From contig DATCRI010000028.1 in assembly GCA_036569045.1 (NCBI GenBank), positions 24,736-88,735 of the forward strand: 64,000 bases of DNA. The letters are read 5' to 3'. Below are positions 25,150-36,916 of the stretch, piece by piece. Both the position numbers and the translations under genes were made by a program. Source of the DNA: Chthoniobacterales bacterium (GTDB taxonomy: Bacteria; Verrucomicrobiota; Verrucomicrobiia; Chthoniobacterales; JAATET01). Within the stretch, counting starts at the first letter, position 1. Each line of letters starts with the position of its first letter. The notes under the pieces were generated by a model. It was not told where the DNA came from and made no database searches. It saw only the letters and a list, made by a program, of their open reading frames with translations.

Positions 25150-26643
25150 ATGAAATACCTCCTCGCCCTCGACCAGGGCACCACCAGTTCCCGCGCCATC
25201 GTTTACGACGCCACGTGCACGCCCGTCGCCTCTGCGCAGAAGGAATTCACGCAGCATTTTCCGCAGCCCGGCTGGGTGGAGCACGACGCGAGCGAGATCT
25301 GGCACGGCGTGGTCGAGACCGCGCGCGACGCGGTGTCGCAGGCCGGCATTGCGATCGAGGACATCGCCGCGCTCGGCATCACGAACCAGCGGGAAACCGT
25401 CGTCGTGTGGGATCGCGCCACGGCCCAGCCCATCGCGCCGGCCATCGTCTGGCAGGACCGCCGCACCTCCGACTACATGACCGCGCTGCGCGAGGCCGGG
25501 AAGGAGCCGCTCATCCAGCAGAAGACCGGCCTCGTGCTCGACTCGTATTTCTCCGCGAGCAAGCTCCACTGGCTGCTCCGCGACCGGCCCGACGCCCGCG
25601 CCCGCGCCGCGGCGGGCGAACTCGCCGCCGGCACGATCGACTCGTGGCTCATCTACAAGCTCACCGGCGGCCGTGAGCACGTGACGGACGTGACCAACGC
25701 CTGCCGCACGATGCTGATGAACATCCACACCGGCGACTGGGACGACGAACTGCTCGCGCTCTTCGACATCCCGCGCGCGGTGCTGCCGCGCATCGTCGCG
25801 AATGGCGTGCAGCTCGGCGAATCCATCCCCGGCTTCCTCTCGAAACCCGTCCCGGTCTTTGGCGGCGTCGGCGACCAGCAGTCCGCCCTCTTCGGCCAGC
25901 TCTGCGCAAAGCCCGGCCTCGTGAAATGCACCTACGGCACGGGCTGCTTCATGCTGGAATTCACCGGCGGCGAACCCGTCGCCAGCCGGAATCGCCTGCT
26001 CACCACCGTCGCATGGAAGCTCGGCGACGCGCCGATGCAATACGCGATGGAGGGCAGCGTCTTCGTCGGCGGGGCGGCCATCCAGTGGCTGCGCGACGGC
26101 CTCGGGATCATTCGCTCGGCGCCCGAGGTGAACGACCTTGCCGCCCGCGTGGCGGACTCCGGCGGCGTGACGCTCGTGCCGGCCTTCACCGGCATGGGCG
26201 CGCCGTATTGGGACGGCTCCGCCCGCGGCGCGCTGCTCGGCATCACCCGCGGCACCACCGCCGCCCACCTCGCCCGCGCGACGCTCGAGGGCATCGCGTT
26301 TCAGGTCACCGATCTGCTCGTGGCGATGGAGAAGGATTCCGGGCGGAAGATCTCCACGCTGCGCGTCGATGGCGGGGCCGCGGCGAGTGATCTCCTCATG
26401 CAAATCCAGACCGACCTGCTCGGCGTGCCCATCGAGCGACCGAAGAACGTCGAGACCACCGCGCTCGGCGCCGCGATGATGGCCGGCCTCGGCGCGGGCG
26501 TCTGGAGCAGCCTCGACGAGCTCTCGAAGGTGCGCGAGGTGGAGAAGAAATTCTCACCCGTCACCACCGCGAAGCAGCGCCGCGAGCGCCTCAAAACCTG
26601 GCGCCGCGCCGTGAAGCGCGCACAGAACTGGATCGTGGAATAA
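25150..26643 (+). CDS. glpK: Glycerol kinase
   Basis: A 497-residue FGGY-family kinase that phosphorylates glycerol to sn-glycerol 3-phosphate. The N-terminus has [13 protein letters not shown]. Glycerol-contacting residues occur in [14 protein letters not shown] and [12 protein letters not shown], and the ATP site in [11 protein letters not shown]. The protein is full length. The ATG at 25150 follows the glpF stop by 13 nt, and glpD follows after 4 nt. Confidence 0.97.
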   Translation: MKYLLALDQGTTSSRAIVYDATCTPVASAQKEFTQHFPQPGWVEHDASEIWHGVVETARDAVSQAGIAIEDIAALGITNQRETVVVWDRATAQPIAPAIVWQDRRTSDYMTALREAGKEPLIQQKTGLVLDSYFSASKLHWLLRDRPDARARAAAGELAAGTIDSWLIYKLTGGREHVTDVTNACRTMLMNIHTGDWDDELLALFDIPRAVLPRIVANGVQLGESIPGFLSKPVPVFGGVGDQQSALFGQLCAKPGLVKCTYGTGCFMLEFTGGEPVASRNRLLTTVAWKLGDAPMQYAMEGSVFVGGAAIQWLRDGLGIIRSAPEVNDLAARVADSGGVTLVPAFTGMGAPYWDGSARGALLGITRGTTAAHLARATLEGIAFQVTDLLVAMEKDSGRKISTLRVDGGAAASDLLMQIQTDLLGVPIERPKNVETTALGAAMMAGLGAGVWSSLDELSKVREVEKKFSPVTTAKQRRERLKTWRRAVKRAQNWIVE

Positions 26644-26647
26644 TCTT

Positions 26648-28219
26648 ATGAACCGCAACGAAATGCTGGAGCGCATCCGCTCCGAGAAGGAATGGGACGT
26701 CGTGATCATTGGCGGAGGCGCCACCGGCCTCGGCGTCGCGGTCGACGCCGCCACGCGCGGCTATCGCACGCTGCTCGTCGAGGCGCACGATTTCGCGAAG
26801 GCCACGTCCAGCCGCAGCACGAAGCTCGTGCACGGCGGCGTCCGCTACCTCGAGCAGGGCGACATCCCGCTCGTGCTCGAGGCGCTGCGCGAGCGCGGCC
26901 TGCTCCACCGCAACGCGCCCCACATCGTTCACCACCTCTCGTTCATCGTGCCGCGCTACAAATGGTGGGAGGGCCCGTTCTTCGGCATCGGCCTGAAGAT
27001 GTATGACCTCCTCGCCGGCAAGCTGAACCTCGAGAAATCCCGCCTGCTCAGCCGCGAGGAAACCATCGCGCGCATCCCGAACATCGAGACGGAGAACCTG
27101 CTCGGCGGCGTGGAGTATTTCGACGGGCAGTTCGACGACGCGCGCCTCGCGATCACCCTCGCGCAGACCGCCGCCGACCACGGCGCCACCCTGCTGAACT
27201 ACGTGAGAGCCACCGGCCTCACGAAGACGGACAACCTCATCACCGGCCTCACCGCCGAGGACGTCGAGACGGGCGAGGCCTTCACCCTGCGCGCGAAGGT
27301 CGTCATCAACGCGACGGGAATCTTCGCGGACACGATCCGCCACATGGACGAGCCGCAGGGGCCCGCCGTCGTGCAGCCCAGCCAGGGCGTGCACCTCGTC
27401 TTCGACCGCAGTTTCCTGCAGGGCGACTCGGCCATCATGGTGCCGCACACCGACGACGGGCGCGTGCTCTTCGTCATCCCATGGCACGACCGCGTGCTCG
27501 TCGGCACGACCGATACACCGATGCCGCACGCCGACGTCGAGCCTCGCGCGCTCGACGAGGAGATCGGCTTCATCCTGCGCAACGCCTCGCGTTACCTCGC
27601 CCGCGATCCCCGGCGCAGCGACATCCAGAGCATCTTTGCCGGCCAGCGTCCGCTCGTGCGGCCGCCGCGCTCCGACGGCTCCAGCACGAAGCAAATCTCG
27701 CGCAATCACGAGGTCCTCATCTCCGACGCCGGCCTCGTCACGATCGTCGGCGGCAAATGGACGACCTACCGCAAGATGGCCGAGGACGCGATGGACCACG
27801 CCACGCTCATCGGCGAGCTGCCCGAGCGCAAATGCGTGACCGAGACGCTCCAGCTCCACGCATGGACCAGTCCACACGCGCCCGAGGTCGACGAAGCCCT
27901 CGACGTCTACGGCAGCGACGCCCAGCACATCGCGCGGTTGATCCAGGCCGACGCCACGCTCGCCGAGCCGATCGCCACCGGGCTCCCCTACCAGCGCGCC
28001 CACGTCCTCTGGGCCGCGCGGCACGAGCTCGCCCGCACGATCGAGGACGTCCTCGCCCGCCGGCTGCGCGTTCTCTTCCTCGATGCCCAGGCCGCCCTCG
28101 ACGCCGCTCCGGTGGTGGCCGAGCTGCTCGCCTTCGAGCTCGGGCACGACGCCGATTGGATCGCCGCACAGCTTGCCGACTTCCGCAAACTTGCCGGCGG
28201 CTATCTCGCGCCGAAGTGA
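26648..28219 (+). CDS. glpD: FAD-dependent glycerol-3-phosphate dehydrogenase
   Basis: A 523-residue membrane-associated flavoenzyme that oxidises glycerol 3-phosphate to dihydroxyacetone phosphate and passes electrons to quinone. The FAD motif DVVIIGGGATGLGVAVDAAT starts at residue 17. SSRSTKLVHGGVRYLEQGD is the family signature, and the substrate-binding RPPRSD and WTTYRKMAEDAM follow. The C-terminal helical domain is present. Third gene of the glycerol operon. Confidence 0.96.
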   Translation: MNRNEMLERIRSEKEWDVVIIGGGATGLGVAVDAATRGYRTLLVEAHDFAKATSSRSTKLVHGGVRYLEQGDIPLVLEALRERGLLHRNAPHIVHHLSFIVPRYKWWEGPFFGIGLKMYDLLAGKLNLEKSRLLSREETIARIPNIETENLLGGVEYFDGQFDDARLAITLAQTAADHGATLLNYVRATGLTKTDNLITGLTAEDVETGEAFTLRAKVVINATGIFADTIRHMDEPQGPAVVQPSQGVHLVFDRSFLQGDSAIMVPHTDDGRVLFVIPWHDRVLVGTTDTPMPHADVEPRALDEEIGFILRNASRYLARDPRRSDIQSIFAGQRPLVRPPRSDGSSTKQISRNHEVLISDAGLVTIVGGKWTTYRKMAEDAMDHATLIGELPERKCVTETLQLHAWTSPHAPEVDEALDVYGSDAQHIARLIQADATLAEPIATGLPYQRAHVLWAARHELARTIEDVLARRLRVLFLDAQAALDAAPVVAELLAFELGHDADWIAAQLADFRKLAGGYLAPK

Positions 28220-28232
28220 TAGATTGTCCGCC

Positions 28233-29687
28233 ATGCTCCCGCTCAAAGATCCCACGCTCCTCAAGACGCTCGCCTGCCTTTGCGGCGAATGGCGGGCTGC
28301 CCGTTCCGGCGCCACGATCGCGGTCACGAATCCGGCGACCGGCGAAGTGATCGCCACCGTGCCGGAGTTGAGCGGCGAGGAAGCCCACGAGGCCATTGCC
28401 TTCGCCGCCGAGCGCATGAAGGAGTGGCAGAAACGCACCGTGCTCGAGCGCTCGAGGATCCTGCGCCGCTGGTTCGAGCTGCTCGTGGAGAACACCGACG
28501 ACCTCGCGCTGATCCTGACGAGCGAGCAGGGCAAGCCGCTGGCCGAGGCGAAGGGCGAGATCGCCTACGGCGCGGCCTACATCGAGTGGTTCGCCGAAGA
28601 GGCGAAGCGCATCGGCGGCGACCTCATCCCGCCGCCTTCGAACGACCGCCGCATCCTCGTTCTTCGCCAGCCCGTGGGCGTCTGCGCCGCGATCACGCCG
28701 TGGAATTTTCCGAACGCGATGCTCACCCGCAAGGCCGCGCCAGCGCTCGCCGCGGGTTGCGCAATGGTCTGCAAGCCCGCCTCGCAGACCCCGCTTTCCG
28801 CGCTCGCCCTGGCCGAGCTCGGGGAACGCGCCGGCCTGCCACCGGGGCTTTTCAGCGTGCTCACCGGCCCCGCCTCCGCGATCGGCGAGGCCTTCACCTC
28901 CAGCCCGATCGTGCGCAAGCTCACCTTCACCGGCTCGACCGGCGTCGGCAAGAAGCTCATGGCCGCGTGCGCGGGCACCGTGAAGAAAGTGACGATGGAA
29001 CTTGGGGGCAACGCGCCGTTCATCGTCTTCGACGACGCCGATCTCGACGCCGCCGTCGAGGGCGCGATGGCCTCGAAATACCGCAACACCGGCCAGACCT
29101 GCGTGTGCGTGAACCGCCTGCTCGTGCAGTCCGGCATCTACGACGCCTTCGCCGCGAAACTCGTCGCCGCGGTGCGAAATCTGAAGGTCGGCAACGGACT
29201 GGAACCCGGCGTCGAGCAGGGCCCGCTCATCGAGGAAATGGCCGTCGAGAAGGTCGAGGCGCTCGTCGCGGATGCCCTTGGCAAGGGCGCGCGGGTGCTC
29301 ACCGGCGGCCGGCGGCACGCCCTCGGCGCGACCTACTACGAGCCCACCGTTCTCGCTGAGGCCACGCCGGCGATGGATCTCGCGGAGGAGGAAATCTTCG
29401 GCCCGGTCGCACCGCTCTTCCGCTTCGAGACCGAGGAGGAAGCCGTCGCCCTCGCGAACGACACGAACGTCGGCCTCGCGAGCTACTTCTACACGCGCGA
29501 CCTCGCCCGCATCTGGCGCGTCGCCGAGGCGCTGGAATACGGCATGGCCGGCGTGAACACGGGCCTCATCTCGAACGCGATGGCCCCCTTCGGCGGCGTG
29601 AAGGAAAGCGGCCTCGGCCGCGAAGGCTCGAAATACGGCATCGAGGACTACCTCGTCCTCAAATACGTTTGCCTTGCCGGGCTGTGA
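28233..29687 (+). CDS. gabD: Succinate-semialdehyde dehydrogenase family (GabD-like)
   Basis: A 484-residue aldehyde dehydrogenase closest in pattern to NADP-dependent succinate-semialdehyde dehydrogenase. The NAD(P) site is ITPWNFPNAMLTRKAAPALA, the catalytic Glu is in TMELGGNAPF, the catalytic Cys is in NTGQTCVCVNR with the second Cys of the redox pair two residues on, and the C-terminal PFGGVKESGLGREGSKYG is typical of GabD. ATG 28233 is 13 nt after glpD, so it may be co-transcribed with the glycerol genes, which is not the usual arrangement. No gabT is next to it. It could act on another aldehyde such as glyceraldehyde or 3-hydroxypropionaldehyde. Confidence 0.88.
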   Translation: MLPLKDPTLLKTLACLCGEWRAARSGATIAVTNPATGEVIATVPELSGEEAHEAIAFAAERMKEWQKRTVLERSRILRRWFELLVENTDDLALILTSEQGKPLAEAKGEIAYGAAYIEWFAEEAKRIGGDLIPPPSNDRRILVLRQPVGVCAAITPWNFPNAMLTRKAAPALAAGCAMVCKPASQTPLSALALAELGERAGLPPGLFSVLTGPASAIGEAFTSSPIVRKLTFTGSTGVGKKLMAACAGTVKKVTMELGGNAPFIVFDDADLDAAVEGAMASKYRNTGQTCVCVNRLLVQSGIYDAFAAKLVAAVRNLKVGNGLEPGVEQGPLIEEMAVEKVEALVADALGKGARVLTGGRRHALGATYYEPTVLAEATPAMDLAEEEIFGPVAPLFRFETEEEAVALANDTNVGLASYFYTRDLARIWRVAEALEYGMAGVNTGLISNAMAPFGGVKESGLGREGSKYGIEDYLVLKYVCLAGL

Positions 29688-29738
29688 GCGACGGGCTTCC
29701 CCCTTGACCATTCCGCACGACATCCGCTTACCTGCGGG

Positions 29739-30449
29739 ATGCTTTATTGCTGTAACGGGGCATTCAAAAGCGGTTCGACCTGGCTTTACATCATCGTTTG
29801 CAACCTTGTCGGTCGCGGCGAAGCCCTGCCCTCCCGGTTTGAAAACCCGAAACGACTCAATCGGGGCCTTCAACGGGAGCTTCTCCTGCCTTTTCTCGCG
29901 GAAGTCGACCTGACCGCCGCGCATTACGTCATCAAATCGCACTACGCGGACGCCGAGGCCCGCGAGGCCCTTACCGCGAATCCGAATGCCCGCGTCTGCG
30001 GCGTCTCCCGCGATCTCAAGGACGTCGTCGTCTCGGCCTACTTCCACTACAAGCGGCTCGGCGAAACCGCGGCGCCCTTCGAGGAGTTCTTCTGGGAACG
30101 CGGGCTCCGCGTCGTCAAGCGCGTGCATGCCTACAACGAGCTCTGGAGCGCGCCGCATCCGCAGATTTACATGACGCGCTACGAGGCCCTGCACGAGGAC
30201 TTCGCCGCAGAAGTCGGCCGGCTTTGCGAATTTCTCGGCCTCTCGCCCGATCCCGCGCTCATCGAAGCCGCCCGCGCGAACAGCAGCTTCAAGCAGCAAC
30301 AGGCCAAGGAGGTGCAGAAGAAGGGCGAATCCGAGCACAAGTTCTTCCGCTCGGGCAAGGCCAGGGACTGGGTGAACCACCTCACTCCCGAGATGGCCGC
30401 CGCCGTGGACGCCATCCAGTTCGGCCACGGAGCGCCCGCCAGTTCCTGA
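29739..30449 (+). CDS. Sulfotransferase domain protein
   Basis: A 236-residue cytosolic PAPS-dependent sulfotransferase. The 5'-phosphosulfate loop is FKSGSTWLY at residues 9-17, the 3'-phosphate-binding segment is SRDLKDVVVSAYFHYKR, and the C-terminal FFRSGKARDWVNHLT matches the conserved RKGxxGDWKNHFT motif. It transfers sulfate from PAPS to a hydroxyl or amine of a small molecule, lipid or glycan. Nothing nearby identifies the acceptor, and no cysDN or cysC genes are in the window. ATG 29739 begins directly at the first strand. Confidence 0.83.
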   Translation: MLYCCNGAFKSGSTWLYIIVCNLVGRGEALPSRFENPKRLNRGLQRELLLPFLAEVDLTAAHYVIKSHYADAEAREALTANPNARVCGVSRDLKDVVVSAYFHYKRLGETAAPFEEFFWERGLRVVKRVHAYNELWSAPHPQIYMTRYEALHEDFAAEVGRLCEFLGLSPDPALIEAARANSSFKQQQAKEVQKKGESEHKFFRSGKARDWVNHLTPEMAAAVDAIQFGHGAPASS

Positions 30450-30461
30450 CTCGATTCCGCG

Positions 30462-33137
30462 TCAGTCGCCGCTCGCTTCGGGCGGCAGCAGCCGGCGCGC
30501 GCTGGCCACGGTATCGATCTCCGCGACCGTCTTGTCGGCGCGAATGCGGTGGATGCGAGGGAAGCGCAGCGCGAGTCCGCTCGCGTGCCGCGCACTCGGC
30601 TGGATCGAGTCGAAGGCGACCTCCAGCACGACCTCCGGGCGCACGTCGTAAACGCGACCCCGCTGGCGAACGATCATGCCGAGAAATCGCTCCGTGAACG
30701 CCGCGATTTCCGCATCGGTCAGGCCGCTGTAGGCCTTGCCGATGTTCAGCAATTCGCCCGTCACCTCGTCGCGCACGGCGAAGGTGTAGTCGCTCAGCAC
30801 GCCCTTGCGCCTGCCGTGCCCGTATTCCACTGAGGTCACCACCACGTCGAGCGTCGCAAAGGCTTTCTTGAGCTTCACCCACGCGAGGCCGCGACGCCCC
30901 GGCGCATAGCGGCTGCCCGGATCCTTCACGATGAGTCCCTCGTTGTTTCGGCCTCGCGCGACGACGAAGGCGATCTCGACCTCCTCCGCGGATTGCGCCC
31001 GGGTCAGCGGCAGCGTCCGCAACGGCGCCGCCAGCGGAAGTGCCTCCAGTATTTTTCGGCGTTCCGCCAGGGGCTCGCGGAAAACCGATCTCCCGTTCAT
31101 CCACAACACGTCGAACGCGGTGAACGTCACCGGCACCTCCGTCTCCATGAACAGGTCGCGCTCGACGCGGCCGAGCCGCTTCTGCAGCTCGAAGAAGCTC
31201 AGCGGCCTGCCGTCACGCCACGCGACAATCTCGCCATCGAGCACGAATTCCACGCCGGTCCGCACGGCCGCCTCGGCAATCTCGGGAAACGTCTTCGTGA
31301 TGGGCCGCAGGTCGCGAGAATAGATCGCCGCGTCGCCACCCGCGCAGTGCAGTTGCGCGCGGATGCCATCGAGCTTGTCCTCGACCCACACTTCGGTCGC
31401 GCCACCCGCGGTCATGCGATCCCACACGCTCTCCTCGTCCGGCTCGGGACTCGCGAGCATGCACTTCACGGGACGAAACGGCTGCAGCGCGATGCCGACG
31501 AGCGCGTCGCGTCGCGCCCGGAGAGCCGTTTCCCCGAGATCGCCGAGAAGCATGTGCGCCTCGCGGACGACTTCCGGCTCGCGGGAAAAAGCGGCCGCCA
31601 CGGCATCCTCGACGAGGCCTTCCTTCAGGCCGATGCGCAGGTCGCCGGTCAGGATTTTCACGAGCGTCTTGGCATCCTGCGCGGAGAGCCGACGCAAGCG
31701 CTCCTCCAGCAACGCACCCTTCGCAAGCGGCCCCCGCGCCTGCTCGATCTGCGTGAAGAACGCGTGCACGGCGGCAAGCGGGAGGGCTTCCCCGCCGACG
31801 TTCGCGGCCAGCGCCTCCTCGGCCGTGAGGCCGGCGTCGTTATGGCGGCGCGAGATGGCCTGCAGGTCGGAAGGCGACAGACCCGAGGCCGCAAGTAACG
31901 CGCGCCGAATGATTGCGCCGCCGAGCTGCAGCGGCCGCGCCGCGGCCTGTGGAAAGGCACGCCCAGTCAGCCATGTCGCGGCCAGCGGGAGCTCCTCATC
32001 ATCGAGCCGGGCGAGATAATCCGCGAGGAGCTGCACCTTCACGAGCTTGCCGGTAGCGGCGGCGATCTTTTCGCAAACGGCGGAGAAGCCCGAGAACCCA
32101 TGGTCGGCGGCGACCGGGCCGAGAACTTCGCGCGGCACGGCGACGGTCGTGGCCGGTGCTCCGAGCGCAAACTCGAGCTGATCCGCCGCGGTGAGCGCCC
32201 ACGCCTCGATCCCCCGCGCGCGCAGGTCGCGAGCGAACTCCCGGGCGAAGCCATGCAGCGTGAGCACGCGCCTCGGTCGCACCATTTCGACGTAACGCAG
32301 CAGGTCGGGATAGTCCGCGTGGTCGGAGAGCGGAAAGGCGGCGTCGGCCTGGTAGCGATGCGCGGCGCCTCCGTCCATCGCCCAGCCGGTCATCACCGCG
32401 ACACGCCGGTTCCTGATCTTCCGCAGCATCGCGGAGCCGGCCACGCTCGGCGGACAAATGAGCACATGCTCGCCGGCGGCCCCGGCCACGTATTTCTCGT
32501 AGGGCGGAAATTTCACGCCCATCGATTCGTAGACCTGCGACATGCTCCAGACGGAGCCGTGCAGCCGGATCGGCAGGCCCGCCGCCGCCACGGCGAAGAG
32601 AATCTCCTGCGCCTTGCCGAGCGAGTAGCCGAGCAGCACCGGCGTCGCCCCGTCCTCGCGGGCCTCGAGGCAGAATTTCACGACATCCGCGACGACCTTC
32701 TCAGCCGGCGGAAATGCGTAGCGCGGCAAGCCGAACGTCGTCTCCATGATGAGCGTGTCCGCGGGCGCGGCCTCCGCAGGCTCGGCGCTGAGACCGGGGC
32801 GGAGCTTGAAGTCGCCCGTATAGAGCAGCGTTCCGGCGTCCGTCGTGACGAGGCATTGCGCGGAGCCGAGGACGTGCCCGGCCGGCAGCAGCTCGATGTC
32901 GAAACTGCGGATCCGCCGCCGCTCGCGATACGCCAGAACGTGCTCGCGGCCCGCCGGATCGCCCATTCGGGCCTGCATCAGCCGCGAGGTTGCCTCCGTG
33001 AGAATCGCCTCCCGGTGGCGACCGGTGTGATCGCTGTGGGCATGGGAAACGAAGGCCAGCTCGCGCGGACCGCGGGGGTCGAGCCAGAGGTGCTCCACAG
33101 GAAGCCGGACCCCCCATTCGTAACGCACATCGATCAT
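30462..33137 (-). CDS. Fusion of MBL-fold DNA exonuclease and ATP-dependent DNA ligase
   Basis: An 891-residue two-enzyme protein. Residues 1-335 are a metallo-beta-lactamase/beta-CASP nuclease of the ligase-associated exonuclease family: HAHSDH at 32-37, LPAGHVLGSAQ, YTGDFK, METTFG and the late SDHADYPDLL. Residues about 345-891 are an ATP-dependent DNA ligase with an N-terminal helical DNA-binding domain, motif I EDKLDGIRAQLH (adenylated Lys588), LDGEIVAW, EGLIVKDPGSRY and a C-terminal OB fold. In many bacteria these are separate adjacent genes, with Lhr helicase and the phosphoesterase PdeM nearby. Here they are one frame with a short linker and no sign of a break. Probable role: end processing and sealing in DNA repair. 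Confidence 0.93.
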   Translation of the reverse strand: MIDVRYEWGVRLPVEHLWLDPRGPRELAFVSHAHSDHTGRHREAILTEATSRLMQARMGDPAGREHVLAYRERRRIRSFDIELLPAGHVLGSAQCLVTTDAGTLLYTGDFKLRPGLSAEPAEAAPADTLIMETTFGLPRYAFPPAEKVVADVVKFCLEAREDGATPVLLGYSLGKAQEILFAVAAAGLPIRLHGSVWSMSQVYESMGVKFPPYEKYVAGAAGEHVLICPPSVAGSAMLRKIRNRRVAVMTGWAMDGGAAHRYQADAAFPLSDHADYPDLLRYVEMVRPRRVLTLHGFAREFARDLRARGIEAWALTAADQLEFALGAPATTVAVPREVLGPVAADHGFSGFSAVCEKIAAATGKLVKVQLLADYLARLDDEELPLAATWLTGRAFPQAAARPLQLGGAIIRRALLAASGLSPSDLQAISRRHNDAGLTAEEALAANVGGEALPLAAVHAFFTQIEQARGPLAKGALLEERLRRLSAQDAKTLVKILTGDLRIGLKEGLVEDAVAAAFSREPEVVREAHMLLGDLGETALRARRDALVGIALQPFRPVKCMLASPEPDEESVWDRMTAGGATEVWVEDKLDGIRAQLHCAGGDAAIYSRDLRPITKTFPEIAEAAVRTGVEFVLDGEIVAWRDGRPLSFFELQKRLGRVERDLFMETEVPVTFTAFDVLWMNGRSVFREPLAERRKILEALPLAAPLRTLPLTRAQSAEEVEIAFVVARGRNNEGLIVKDPGSRYAPGRRGLAWVKLKKAFATLDVVVTSVEYGHGRRKGVLSDYTFAVRDEVTGELLNIGKAYSGLTDAEIAAFTERFLGMIVRQRGRVYDVRPEVVLEVAFDSIQPSARHASGLALRFPRIHRIRADKTVAEIDTVASARRLLPPEASGD

Positions 33138-33198
33138 TCCTCAAAGAATACGCACGCCAGCGGTTGCGGCGATGGCGGGATTTCTGCGAAAGTCCCGG

Positions 33199-35109
33199 AT
33201 GCTTTCCATTTCCGGCGTGACCAAATCGTTCGCGGGTCGCGTGCTCTTCGAAAACGCGTCCGTGCAAGTGAACCGCGGCGACCGCATCGGCCTCGTCGGC
33301 CCGAACGGCGCCGGCAAGACCACGCTTTTCTCGCTCATTCTCAAGCTCGACGAGCCCGACGAGGGCTCCGTTTCCCTGCAACGCGGCACCTCGCTCGGCT
33401 TCCTTCCGCAGGAAAGCGCCCCCGCCGGCGACGAGACCGTGCTCGACCTCGCCACCGGTCGCAGCGCGACCCACGCCGAGATCGATCCCGAGGATCCCGA
33501 CGCCGATTTCTCCGAGGACTACGAGGCCATGAGCCGCGAGCCGAAGGCCAAGCGCATCCTCGCCGGCCTCGGCTTCCGCGAGACCGACTACGACAAGCCC
33601 GCGCGCACGTTCAGCGGCGGCTGGGTGATGCGCGCCCATCTCGCGCGGCTGCTCGTGCTCGAGCCGGACCTCCTGATGCTCGACGAACCGACGAACCACC
33701 TCGACCTCGAGGCGCTGCGCTGGTTCCAGGAATACCTGCGCGCCTATCCGGGTGCATTCTTCGTGATCTCGCACGACCGGGAATTCCTCAACACGCTCTG
33801 CAACACGATCATCGAGATCCGCCACAAGCGCCTCTGGCGCTACACCGGCAACTACGACAAATACCTCGAGCAGCGCGCCGCGCAGCAGGAACAGCACCGG
33901 CTTGCCTACGAGAACCAGCAGCGCGAGATCGCGCATCTCCAGGAGTTCATCGACCGCTTTCGCGCAAAGGCCTCGAAGGCCGCGCAGGCGCAGGAACGCA
34001 TCAAGCAGCTTGCCCGCATGGTGCGCATCGAGCCGCCCGAGGCCGACGCGCCGGTCGTCCATTTCTCGTTCCCGCAGCCCGAGCGCTCCGGCCAGCACGT
34101 GATGCGGCTGCGCGGCATCCACCAGGCCTACGGCGAGGAGCCGAACCTGAAGTGGGTCTATCGCGGCCTCGATTTCGAGATCGAGCGCGACCAGCGCCTC
34201 GTGCTCGTCGGTCCGAACGGCGCCGGCAAATCGACGCTGCTCAAGATCCTCGCTGGCATCGTGCCCTTCCAGCAGGGCGAGCGCGTGCCCGGCCACAACG
34301 TCCGCGTCGGCTACTTCGCGCAGTATCGCACCGAGATGCTCGACGAGAAGCGCACCGTGCTCGCCGAGGCGCAGGCCCACGCGAAGAATGCGAACGAGGA
34401 ATACGTCCGCACCGTGCTCGGCGCGTTTCTGTTCCGCGGCGACGCCGTGTTCAAGAACGTCGGCGTGCTCAGCGGCGGCGAGAAGAGCCGCCTCGCGCTC
34501 GTGAAGCTCCTGCTCGATCCGCCGAATCTCCTCCTGATGGACGAGCCCACGACGCACCTCGACATCCCGAGCATCGACGCCCTCATCGGCGCGCTGCGCT
34601 CCTTCACCGGCACGCTCGTCTTCATCAGCCACGACGTCTATTTCATCCGCGCGCTCTCCGAGCAGGTGCTCCACGTCGAGGCCGGCCGCACGACGTTCTA
34701 CCCCGGCAACTACCAGTATTTCCTCGATAAGACCTCGGCCACATCCGAGCGCGAAGCGCTGGTCTCCGGCGCGCGTGCCGAGGAAACCGTGAAGGCCGCC
34801 GCGCCCGAGCGGCAACGCATCTTCAAGACGAAGGAACAAAAGCGCGCCGAGGCCGAGGCCCGCAATGCCCTCGCGAAGGCCCGTCGCGAAGCGGCTGCGA
34901 AGGTCGAGCGCCTCGAGACCGAAGTCGTCGCCCTCGAAAAGCGCCAGCAGGAACTCACCACCGCCCTCGAGGCGCCCGAAACCTACGCCGACCAGGGCAA
35001 GGCCTTCCGCATCAATCGCGAACTCGCCGAAGTCGCCGACAAGATCGAGCGCGCCACCGCCGAGTGGGAAGCCGCCGCCGCTTTGCTGCCCGCGCAAACG
35101 ACCGAATAA
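33199..35109 (+). CDS. ABC-F family ATPase (YheS-like)
   Basis: A 636-residue soluble protein with two ABC ATPase domains and no membrane part. Walker A is GPNGAGKTT and GPNGAGKST; the signatures are FSGGWVMRAHLARLL and LSGGEKSRLALVKLL, each followed by a Walker B (MLDEPTNHLD, MDEPTTHLD). The linker FIDRFRAKASKAAQAQERIK is the P-site tRNA interaction motif region and resembles YheS. A charged coiled coil closes the protein. ABC-F proteins act on the ribosome during stalled or difficult translation. ATG 33199 is the family start; ATG 33172 is in frame upstream. The next ABC-F gene starts 1 nt after its stop. Confidence 0.92.
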   Translation: MLSISGVTKSFAGRVLFENASVQVNRGDRIGLVGPNGAGKTTLFSLILKLDEPDEGSVSLQRGTSLGFLPQESAPAGDETVLDLATGRSATHAEIDPEDPDADFSEDYEAMSREPKAKRILAGLGFRETDYDKPARTFSGGWVMRAHLARLLVLEPDLLMLDEPTNHLDLEALRWFQEYLRAYPGAFFVISHDREFLNTLCNTIIEIRHKRLWRYTGNYDKYLEQRAAQQEQHRLAYENQQREIAHLQEFIDRFRAKASKAAQAQERIKQLARMVRIEPPEADAPVVHFSFPQPERSGQHVMRLRGIHQAYGEEPNLKWVYRGLDFEIERDQRLVLVGPNGAGKSTLLKILAGIVPFQQGERVPGHNVRVGYFAQYRTEMLDEKRTVLAEAQAHAKNANEEYVRTVLGAFLFRGDAVFKNVGVLSGGEKSRLALVKLLLDPPNLLLMDEPTTHLDIPSIDALIGALRSFTGTLVFISHDVYFIRALSEQVLHVEAGRTTFYPGNYQYFLDKTSATSEREALVSGARAEETVKAAAPERQRIFKTKEQKRAEAEARNALAKARREAAAKVERLETEVVALEKRQQELTTALEAPETYADQGKAFRINRELAEVADKIERATAEWEAAAALLPAQTTE

Positions 35110-35110
35110 C

Positions 35111-36912
<1,802 letters not shown>

Positions 36913-36916
<4 letters not shown>

